Of a stretch of 6,645 bases of DNA, positions 1-4,648 are shown one piece after another. The notes under the pieces are model-generated. The model ran no database searches. It saw nothing but the letters and a program-made list of their open reading frames with translations, and was not told the DNA's origin. The stretch is from CALACW01 sp002431305 (GTDB taxonomy: Bacteria; Bacillota; Clostridia; Oscillospirales; Acutalibacteraceae): positions 1-6,645 of the forward strand of contig CALACW010000139.1 of assembly GCA_937890355.1 (NCBI GenBank), given 5' to 3'. The position numbers were made by a program, and so were the translations under genes. Positions within the stretch are counted from its first letter, which is position 1; every line of letters starts with the position of its first letter.

Positions 1-614
1 CTGACCATATCAGCGCATTACGCGTTTTTGCTTCGAAATTTTCAGTTCCCGTTTACGCGTCCGAAGGTACGCTTAACGCGCTTATAAAAATGGGATGCGT
101 CAACGGAAAATTCAAAGCCGATGTAATAGACGAAAAAGGCGTGGAGATAAACGGAATGTACGTAAAACCGTTTAAAACCTCGCACGACTCCGCACAGAGC
201 TGCGGTTACACCGTAAACATGCCGTACGGTCACAAACTCGCCGTCGCGACGGACACGGGCTATGTGACGGATGAAATGAAATCCTCACTCGTCGGATGCG
301 ACCTCGTTTTACTCGAATCAAATCATGATTTGAATATGCTGAAAACAGGTCCGTATCCGTATTATTTAAAACAGAGGATTTTATCAAAAAAAGGTCATCT
401 GTCAAACGACGACTGCGCAGAATTTGCAAAATATTTAGTACATAACGGAACAAAGAGAATAGTCCTCGGGCATTTAAGCAGGGAAAATAACGCCCCGGAT
501 CTTGCATTCGAAACGACTAATAATGCGCTCGGCTCGGCGGGACTTCTCGAAAACGAGGATTATCAGTTATACGTAGCGCCCGTATCAAATTCCGAAAGGA
601 TGTTTAAACTGTAA
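1..614 (+). CDS. walJ: WalJ/YycJ-like metallo-beta-lactamase-fold hydrolase (5' truncated by window edge)
   Basis: The reading frame is open from base 3, so the gene starts outside the window; 203 codons are visible, against roughly 260 residues for WalJ-type proteins. The first visible residues, Asp-His-Ile, are the DH of the metal-binding HxHxDH motif. The other expected metal ligands follow: the His of TSHDSA (codon 183-185), the Asp of ATDTGYV (codon 252-254) and the His of the late GHLSREN motif (codon 471-473). An LLESNHD segment also fits this family. The family is a cytoplasmic di-metal hydrolase with 5'-exonuclease-like similarity; WalJ (YycJ) is encoded with the WalRK cell-wall regulatory genes in Bacillus. 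The stop overlaps the rlmH start by one base (TAATG), which suggests translational coupling. In B. subtilis walJ and rlmH flank htrA; here htrA is absent. The fold is secure, while the walJ symbol rests on synteny and motif resemblance. Confidence 0.85.
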   Translation, partial: DHISALRVFASKFSVPVYASEGTLNALIKMGCVNGKFKADVIDEKGVEINGMYVKPFKTSHDSAQSCGYTVNMPYGHKLAVATDTGYVTDEMKSSLVGCDLVLLESNHDLNMLKTGPYPYYLKQRILSKKGHLSNDDCAEFAKYLVHNGTKRIVLGHLSRENNAPDLAFETTNNALGSAGLLENEDYQLYVAPVSNSERMFKL

Positions 615-1096
615 TGCAGTCCGTAAAAATAATAGCCGTCGGCAGGCTGAAAGATAAATTCTACTCCGACGCGTCCGAAGAATATTTAAAAAGGCTCAAA
701 GCATACTGCAAGTGCGAGATAATCGAAATTCCGCAGACCGTTCTCCCCGACTCCCCCGCCGAGGGCGAAATTAATTCCGCGCTCGAAAAAGAGGGCGAGC
801 AGATTTTAAAAAAAATACCGTCCTCATCGCTTGTTATTGCAATGTGTATTGAAGGCAAACAGTATTCGTCCGAAAAGCTCGCAAAACTCATATCCGACGC
901 GGGAGTGAACGGCAAAAGCTCGCTTGTATTCATTATCGGAGGCTCATTCGGACTGAGCGAAAACGTTAAAAAAAGAGCCGACATCCGTATGTCGATGTCG
1001 GAAATGACATTCCCGCACAGATTGGCGCGGGTTATGCTTTTGGAGCAAATATACAGAGCATATTCGATTAATGCAGGAACTAAATATCACAAATAA
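614..1096 (+). CDS. rlmH: RlmH, 23S rRNA (pseudouridine1915-N3)-methyltransferase
   Basis: RlmH is a small SPOUT-class, SAM-dependent dimeric methyltransferase that N3-methylates pseudouridine 1915 in helix 69 of 23S rRNA on assembled 70S ribosomes. The 160-residue length matches the family (about 155-160). Diagnostic parts are visible: the N-terminal KIIAVGRLKD strand, the central EGKQYSSEKLA segment, the SAM-binding trefoil-knot loop IIGGSFGLS (residues 107-115), the MTFPHRLARVMLLEQIYRA block (131-149), and the invariant C-terminal YHK (158-160). The ATG shares its A with the upstream stop codon. The nearest SD-like sequence, AAAGGA at 595-600, is 13 nt away, so initiation probably relies partly on coupling to the upstream gene. 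The TAA stop lies 5 nt from the start of the palindromic element at 1102. Confidence 0.97.
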   Translation: MQSVKIIAVGRLKDKFYSDASEEYLKRLKAYCKCEIIEIPQTVLPDSPAEGEINSALEKEGEQILKKIPSSSLVIAMCIEGKQYSSEKLAKLISDAGVNGKSSLVFIIGGSFGLSENVKKRADIRMSMSEMTFPHRLARVMLLEQIYRAYSINAGTKYHK

Positions 1097-1101
1097 TAGT
1101 A

Positions 1102-1254
1102 CTCTGTACCACCTAAAACTTTACAAGCATTACGGCGTATGACAGCGTTTAACTGCGTCTTCAAACTTGACAGGCGCCAGCCTGCCTGCGTTTTCAATCC
1201 TTGTTAAACACAGCCATACTTGTAATCAGATGTAAACTTTTAGGCGTTACAGAG
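1102..1254. mobile_element. MITE-like long-palindrome element flanked by TA
   Basis: No gene fits in this 153-bp stretch, but nearly its whole length is an imperfect palindrome centred near 1178. Aligning left positions with right positions whose coordinates sum to 2356, bases 1100-1125 pair with 1231-1256 at 23 of 26 positions. The outermost nine (TACTCTGTA / TACAGAGTA) are perfect. Inner arms pair on almost the same register: ATTAC 1129-1133 with 1222-1226, GTATG 1137-1141 with 1215-1219, GTTTAAC 1147-1153 with 1203-1209, and AAAC 1163-1166 with 1190-1193. The tip is CAGGC 1171-1175 / GCCTG 1180-1184 around a GCCA loop. The ends read TA|CTCTGTA...TACAGAG|TA, which fits a TA target duplication; a longer TAATAG direct repeat also flanks it (1094-1099, 1255-1260). 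These are features of a non-autonomous miniature inverted-repeat element. A conserved structured RNA or an elaborate 3' hairpin of rlmH is the alternative, and one copy cannot decide between them. Confidence 0.6.
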
Positions 1255-1300
1255 TAATAGGGGATGTTAAAAACGCCCCGATCGACAAATTAATAATTCA

Positions 1301-1336
1301 TCAGCCTCCCAAAGTATACGGGAGGCTGAATTTTTA
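1301..1336 (+). terminator. Rho-independent terminator between convergent rlmH and ogg
   Basis: A perfect 10-bp stem, TCAGCCTCCC (1301-1310) with GGGAGGCTGA (1320-1329), encloses a 9-nt loop and is followed by ATTTTTA (1330-1336). On the + strand this is a textbook intrinsic terminator for the walJ-rlmH transcript. On the - strand the same stem is followed by a weaker T-rich tract (TGAATTATTAATTT), so it may also stop ogg transcription, whose stop codon is 12 nt away. Confidence 0.88.
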
Positions 1337-1348
1337 TCAAAAAAAACA

Positions 1349-2182
1349 TCAGTTGCTGTTTTCCGTCCTCTGAAAGTGGAACATATACTGCTGGGCTATA
1401 CCCGAATATCCGTTAACGCACTCCGGCAGTCCGTCGGGATAAAACTGCTCCGCAATACGCTTTATATGCCTGTCAACGGGGAAAGAATCTATAAATCCGA
1501 GCCCGTACAGCATGGCGCAGTCCGCGACCTTTTTGCCCACGCCTTTTATTGTCATAAGCTCATTTCTCGCAGAATCGATATCGAGCGTTTTTATTTTTTC
1601 AAAATCAATCCTGCCCTGAGCGACGGCGCGCGACGCGTCCATGATAAATTCATTGCGGTACCCCGCATGCAGTACGTCGAGAGCCGAAATATCGAGCGAC
1701 GCAATTTTCTCCGCCGACGGAAAAGAATACATATTATTTATTTTTTCTCCGAAATTTACGCACAGTTTTTCAATAATTGACTTGATTCTGGGAATGTTAT
1801 TGCATGAGGATATAATAAACGAACAAAGCGCCTCCCACGGCTCCTGATTTAAAATTCTTATAACTCCGTAATGCGAAACGGTTTCGCTGAGCAATAAATC
1901 CGAACCGAAATTATTTAATATCGCGGTATAATCCCTGCCAAAATCGAAATAATCATAAAAAACGCCGTAAAAATCGTCCTCGTTTATCGAATGAAAAATA
2001 AGTCCGCCGTCGGTTTCTTCAATCTCGGTTTCGATTCCCCGCACGGCTCCGCGCCAATTACCGTTTTCATTTTTAACCCATCTGAAAGCCTGTCCGCAGT
2101 CGAGCGTTATACCTAAATTTATGCCGTCCGAACTCCTTACAAAAACGCCGTTGTTCAAAACTTTTGTCTCGACATTTTTCAC
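1349..2182 (-). CDS. ogg: OGG1-type 8-oxoguanine DNA glycosylase/AP lyase
   Basis: The enzyme excises 8-oxoguanine opposite cytosine and nicks the abasic site, as part of base excision repair. The 277-residue product has the OGG1 N-terminal domain (TLDCGQAFRW at 27-35 matches the human TLACGQSFRW) and a HhH-GPD domain. The helix-hairpin-helix is IKGVGKKVADC (212-222). By alignment with human OGG1 GVGTKVADC, the catalytic Schiff-base lysine is K218, and the activating Asp of the PVD motif is D237 (SFPVDRHI). The segment WEALCSFIISSCNNIPRI (116-133) matches human FICSSNNNIARI, but with Cys where human N149 sits. The start codon is GTG (2180-2182), chosen because a GGGGTGA SD-like sequence lies 6 nt upstream; the nearby ATG in GTGAAAAATG is out of frame. 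The gene is convergent with rlmH and has its own promoter in the divergent region upstream. Confidence 0.93.
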   Translation of the reverse strand: MKNVETKVLNNGVFVRSSDGINLGITLDCGQAFRWVKNENGNWRGAVRGIETEIEETDGGLIFHSINEDDFYGVFYDYFDFGRDYTAILNNFGSDLLLSETVSHYGVIRILNQEPWEALCSFIISSCNNIPRIKSIIEKLCVNFGEKINNMYSFPSAEKIASLDISALDVLHAGYRNEFIMDASRAVAQGRIDFEKIKTLDIDSARNELMTIKGVGKKVADCAMLYGLGFIDSFPVDRHIKRIAEQFYPDGLPECVNGYSGIAQQYMFHFQRTENSN

Positions 2183-2245
2183 TGTACTTCACCCCGTCGT
2201 GTCAATAGAAATATTAGACAAATTTAAGCTCCTAATTTTGTTGTA

Positions 2246-2274
2246 ATTATACTCCTAAATGTATAATTCGTAAA
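2246..2274 (-). promoter_or_regulatory. Sigma-A-type promoter for ogg
   Basis: Read on the - strand, a TTTACG -35 box (2269-2274, four of six consensus bases) is followed after exactly 17 nt by a perfect TATAAT -10 box (2246-2251). Transcription would start near 2239, leaving a leader of about 57 nt before the GTG at 2182. Confidence 0.65.
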
Positions 2275-2287
2275 GCATGTAAAACAT

Positions 2288-2299
2288 TTTGTATACAAA
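2288..2299. promoter_or_regulatory. 12-bp perfect palindrome, operator candidate
   Basis: TTTGTATACAAA is a perfect palindrome lying 13 bp upstream of the ogg -35 box. Its size and symmetry suit a dimeric regulator, and the TTGTATACAA core resembles operators of some GntR-family proteins. That resemblance is from memory and the regulator is unknown. In an AT-rich region some short palindromes are expected by chance. Confidence 0.35.
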
Positions 2300-2373
2300 T
2301 TTTTTCTTAAAAAAAGTTTTGAACATACCCCTAAGCCGTCGAAAACCCCTGTTTTACACCGCATTTTATGGAC

Positions 2374-2420
2374 TTTTGAACATTTTGAACATACTTTTGA
2401 ACGGTTTTGAACCTTTAAAC
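2374..2420 (+). repeat. TTTTGAAC direct-repeat cluster
   Basis: Four exact copies of TTTTGAAC start at 2374, 2383, 2395 and 2405, spaced 9, 12 and 10 bp. A degenerate CTTTAAAC follows at 2413-2420. A fifth exact copy lies apart at 2317-2324, and several copies continue as GAACAT. Spacing of about one helical turn places the copies on one face of the DNA, as expected for a protein that binds side by side. The cluster ends just before the candidate TATAAT box of the + strand gene, which has no good -35 sequence, so activator binding is a reasonable inference. The inverse reading, GTTCAAAA, loosely resembles direct repeats bound by LytTR-type response regulators. Confidence 0.6.
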
Positions 2421-2422
2421 AT

Positions 2423-2440
2423 TTATACTTTCAGTATAAT
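2423..2440 (+). promoter_or_regulatory. Candidate -10 box overlapped by an inverted repeat
   Basis: A consensus TATAAT lies at 2435-2440. It is overlapped by a perfect 7-bp inverted repeat, TTATACT (2423-2429) and AGTATAA (2433-2439), with a 3-nt spacer. No convincing -35 box lies 16-18 nt upstream (the bases there read around CCTTTA). The arrangement would fit an activator-dependent promoter for the gene at 2570, possibly with an operator over the -10 box. The implied leader would be about 123 nt. Direction and use are inferred. Confidence 0.4.
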
Positions 2441-2524
2441 CAACCGTCCGTTTGTTCGATAATTTTTAAGTATAAAGAGTCATTTTTTCCGTTTTACACA
2501 AAAATATATAACGATAATCTACAT

Positions 2525-2540
2525 ATTTGTCCGTACAAAT
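2525..2540. promoter_or_regulatory. ATTTGT-N4-ACAAAT palindrome in the leader of the 89-codon gene
   Basis: ATTTGTCCGTACAAAT has perfect 6-bp arms around CCGT and ends 14 nt before the GGGGGG Shine-Dalgarno run. It shares the TTTGT...ACAAA arms with the palindrome at 2288-2299, though the spacer is 4 nt rather than 2. It could be an operator acting as a roadblock or a short RNA hairpin near the ribosome binding site. It may also be chance. Confidence 0.33.
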
Positions 2541-2569
2541 AGAATTTAAAATCCGGGGGGAATTTTTTC

Positions 2570-2839
2570 ATGATAAAAGGAGTCAACAAACAGGTTGTCG
2601 AGGTTGTCGACACAGGAAGCGATTACTTCGAAAGGGCGCTGTTTTTCGTCGACCCGAAATACTACGGAATCAGCGAAAGTAAGTTAAAAGAAAAAGCCGG
2701 ACTCATTGCAAACAGCGCCGGAAAACCGCCCGAAAATAAAAGAATAAGACGAAACGGGCGAATAAAAAAAGCGGTCTGCCTTTTTGCGGCGGCCGCTGCG
2801 GGCAGTCTTACGACCGTCCTGATAAATTTTATAATCTGA
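2570..2839 (+). CDS. Small putative tail-anchored membrane protein of unknown function
   Basis: I do not recognise this 89-residue protein as any characterised family. The ATG is well supported: a strong GGGGGGAA SD sequence (2555-2562) precedes it at normal spacing, and there is no second Met. Residues 1-50 form a soluble-looking segment with the string VNKQVVEVVDTGSDYFERALFFV (in parts 5-14 and 15-27). A basic, proline-containing linker with KRIRRNGRIKK follows (57-67). The end is a hydrophobic, Ala-rich stretch (68-89) that could be one membrane helix. The positive-inside rule predicts the N-terminal domain in the cytoplasm. There is no signal peptide or catalytic motif. The N-terminus gives me the impression of uncharacterised clostridial proteins seen before, but I cannot verify that. 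The 3' end overlaps tadA by 11 bp tail to tail. Confidence 0.8.
   Translation: MIKGVNKQVVEVVDTGSDYFERALFFVDPKYYGISESKLKEKAGLIANSAGKPPENKRIRRNGRIKKAVCLFAAAAAGSLTTVLINFII
2764..2797 (-). terminator. Possible terminator of the mnmG-mnmE-tadA operon, antisense within the 89-codon gene
   Basis: On the - strand, AGCGG (2797-2793) can pair with CCGCT (2774-2770), and the stem runs directly into a T run (2770-2764). A second pairing, CTGCC with GGCAG (2805-2801 and 2780-2776), is mutually exclusive or partly stacked. The stem is only 5 bp with an 18-nt loop, and the sequence is also constrained as codons for the Ala-rich membrane segment. The case rests mainly on the lack of any other terminator space after tadA. 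Confidence 0.35.
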
Positions 2840-3275
2840 TTGAATTAAAGAACGACGTAAGAATAGATTTACATTCGTTTTCCATAAAACCCGCAGTAAT
2901 TTCGGGCTTATGATTAAAACCGCATCTGTTCAAATCGACCGCGGAGTCAAACGACCCCGCCTTATAGTCATATGCGCCGAACACAACGCGCTTTAACCTT
3001 GCGTTAATGCACGCACCCGCACACATCGGACACGGCTCCAGCGTAACGTATAAAACGCAGTCGTCGAGTCTCCACCGTCCGAGCTTTTCGCACGCCGAAT
3101 TTATCGCCTCTATTTCCGCATGCGAGAGCGCATTTTTTAATTTTTCACGCCTGTTCCTGCCCGTCGAAACAATTTCGCCGTCCAGCGCGATTACCGCGCC
3201 GACGGGAACCTCGCCGTCAGAATACGCCTCTTTTGCAAGGCGCAGAGCTTCGTTCATAAGTTCTCTGTCAGTCAT
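2829..3275 (-). CDS. tadA: TadA, tRNA-specific adenosine-34 deaminase
   Basis: TadA hydrolytically deaminates wobble adenosine 34 to inosine in tRNA-Arg(ACG), so one tRNA can read CGU, CGC and CGA. The 148-residue protein is slightly shorter than the E. coli and B. subtilis enzymes but complete. The zinc site is visible as HAE at 52-54 (H52 ligand, E54 proton shuttle) and PCPMC at 81-85 (C82 and C85 ligands). Other family marks are DGEVPVGAVI (20-29), the NALSHAEIEAI block and NARLKRVVFGAYDYKAG (91-107). The ATG lies 1 nt after the mnmE stop (TAATATG), with an AGGTAAG ribosome site inside the last mnmE codons. It is the last gene of the mnmG-mnmE-tadA operon and overlaps the convergent 89-codon gene by 11 bp. 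Confidence 0.96.
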   Translation of the reverse strand: MTDRELMNEALRLAKEAYSDGEVPVGAVIALDGEIVSTGRNRREKLKNALSHAEIEAINSACEKLGRWRLDDCVLYVTLEPCPMCAGACINARLKRVVFGAYDYKAGSFDSAVDLNRCGFNHKPEITAGFMENECKSILTSFFNSIRL

Positions 3276-3276
3276 A

Positions 3277-4638
3277 TTACTTACCTACGCAGAATTTTGA
3301 AAATACTTCGTCAACGACGGTTTCTGTTGCTTTTTTACCGGTAAGCTCGTTTAATGCGTCTATCGCGGAGTCGACCCCGACATTTACAGCGTCGAGAGTC
3401 ATTCCGAATTTTAATGCCTCTATAGCCTCGTCAACGCACGATTTTGCCCTGACGCAGCAGTTCCGCTGACGTTCAGTCGTGAGCATTACGGCTGACGAAT
3501 CGAGATTATCGAGCGAGAGCATTTTTTCGACCGCATTTTTTAATTCATTAAGACCGCCGCCGCCGGACGCCGACATCTCAACAACGACAGGAATATATTT
3601 TTCTATTTCTTTTTTATCGACACAAACGCCCAAATCCGTTTTATTGATAACTGCGACGGCACGTTTTTCACGACATTTTTTTAATAAATCTATATCCTCG
3701 TCAGACAGCGGGATGCTCGCGTCGAAAACAGCTATGACAAGTCCCGCGCGGTCTATCCTCTGTCTCGCTATAGACACGCCGATATTCTCAATCTCGTCGG
3801 AGCTGACTCTCAGCCCCGCGGTATCCTGAAGGCGCAGAAGTGCGCTTCCGAGTCTTACGGTCTCCTCGATAACGTCGCGCGTAGTACCTGCAATATCGGT
3901 AACAATAGAGCGGTCATAACCCGTGAGCAGATTCATAAGCGTAGACTTGCCGACGTTCGGATGCCCGCATATAACCGTGCTTATACCCTCGGTTATAGCA
4001 TGCCCCGTCTCAAATGATGAGATAAGTTCATTAAGTTCATTCGATATATTTTCAAGCGATTCCGAAAGTGAATCCGTATGAACCTCGGGGATATCCTCGT
4101 CGGGGTAATCAGTCCACACTGCCATTCCCGCACCGAGGTGCGTAAGCGATTTGCATACAGAATCTATACGCCGGCTCAGCGCTCCGTCAAGAGTCGTAAC
4201 GGCGGCGTTTAATGCGTCCTTACCCTTTGCGGATATAATATTCATAACGCCCTCGGCCTCGGTAAGGTCGATTCTGCCGTTCAAGAATGCGCGTTTCGTA
4301 AACTCGCCCGCCCCTGCGGGAATCGCACCCGCAGATAAAACAGCACGCAAAACGCTGTTGGTTACATACAGTCCGCCGTGGCACGAAAGCTCAACAACGT
4401 CCTCGCCCGTATAGCTTTTAGGTGCTCTGAAAACCGTCGCGATACACTCGTCGATAAGATTTTCACCGTCATATACATGACCGAAAGAAGCCGTATATCC
4501 TTTTAACTCAGATAACTTTTTAGACGAGACAGACTTAAAAACACAGTCTGCGATTTTAAAAGCGTCCCCGCCCGATATTCTTATAATTCCGATACCGCCG
4601 GGCGCGTTCGGAGTCGCTATTGCGGCAACTGTAGACAT
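3277..4638 (-). CDS. mnmE: MnmE (TrmE), tRNA modification GTPase
   Basis: MnmE binds 5,10-methylene-tetrahydrofolate and GTP. With MnmG it installs the C5 aminomethyl-type group on wobble U34 of tRNAs reading NNA/NNG codons. The 453 residues match the family. In order they give the N-terminal folate-binding domain (TVAAIATPNAPGGIGIIRISG at 3-23), a helical domain, the inserted Ras-like G domain (about 218-375), and the helical C-terminus. The GTPase motifs are G1 GHPNVGKS (225-232), G2 GTTRDV (251-256), G3 DTAGLR (272-277), G4 NKTD (332-335) and a G5-like SAS (356-358). The C-terminal FCVGK (449-453) carries the conserved Cys. A GGTGA SD sequence sits in the 10-nt gap after mnmG. Mutation of any motif is not seen. 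Its position after mnmG, rather than before it, is unusual. Confidence 0.98.
   Translation of the reverse strand: MSTVAAIATPNAPGGIGIIRISGGDAFKIADCVFKSVSSKKLSELKGYTASFGHVYDGENLIDECIATVFRAPKSYTGEDVVELSCHGGLYVTNSVLRAVLSAGAIPAGAGEFTKRAFLNGRIDLTEAEGVMNIISAKGKDALNAAVTTLDGALSRRIDSVCKSLTHLGAGMAVWTDYPDEDIPEVHTDSLSESLENISNELNELISSFETGHAITEGISTVICGHPNVGKSTLMNLLTGYDRSIVTDIAGTTRDVIEETVRLGSALLRLQDTAGLRVSSDEIENIGVSIARQRIDRAGLVIAVFDASIPLSDEDIDLLKKCREKRAVAVINKTDLGVCVDKKEIEKYIPVVVEMSASGGGGLNELKNAVEKMLSLDNLDSSAVMLTTERQRNCCVRAKSCVDEAIEALKFGMTLDAVNVGVDSAIDALNELTGKKATETVVDEVFSKFCVGK
3283..3288 (-). promoter_or_regulatory. tadA ribosome binding site inside the mnmE C-terminal codons
   Basis: The SD core AGG of GTAGGT lies within the Val-Gly codons of the conserved C-terminal Cys-Val-Gly-Lys of MnmE. 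It is 8 nt upstream of the tadA ATG. With the 1-nt intergenic gap, this decides the tadA start and implies translational coupling to mnmE. Confidence 0.6.
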
Positions 4639-4648
4639 TGTTTCACCG

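Larger units (their letters stand above)
2183..2569. other. AT-rich divergent intergenic region between ogg and the 89-codon gene
   Basis: This 387-bp non-coding stretch separates two divergent genes. It holds the ogg promoter, a TTTTGAAC repeat cluster, a palindrome overlapping a TATAAT box, two TTTGT...ACAAA palindromes, and three copies of GTTTTACA (2351-2358 and 2491-2498 on +, 2278-2285 on -). It also holds the SD of the + strand gene, GGGGGGAA at 2555-2562. I see no RNA gene and no recognised riboswitch. The density of repeats is far higher than two small promoters need. Confidence 0.7.

Noticed and set aside
1243..1277. GGCGTT (1243-1248) pairing with AACGCC (1272-1277) as an alternative, attenuator-like fold with the palindromic element
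   Set aside because: Only 6 bp across a 23-nt loop, competing with a much longer stem. There is no downstream gene on that strand for an attenuator to control.
2789..2796. GCGGCCGC palindrome inside the 89-codon gene as an operator
   Set aside because: It falls in GC-rich Ala codons, where such palindromes arise readily, and its position in a coding region gives no support for regulation.
2852..2881. A weak hairpin (ACG..GTAA / TTAC..CGT) followed by TTTT, as a + strand terminator for the 89-codon gene
   Set aside because: The stem is short, AT-rich and has an uneven internal loop, and it lies in tadA coding sequence. It is no better than chance.
3479..3829. Open frames on the + strand opposite mnmE, and similar ones opposite mnmG, ogg, rlmH and walJ
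   Set aside because: They lie antisense to genes with complete family motifs, have no SD sequence or recognisable domain, and have the composition expected of a shadow frame.
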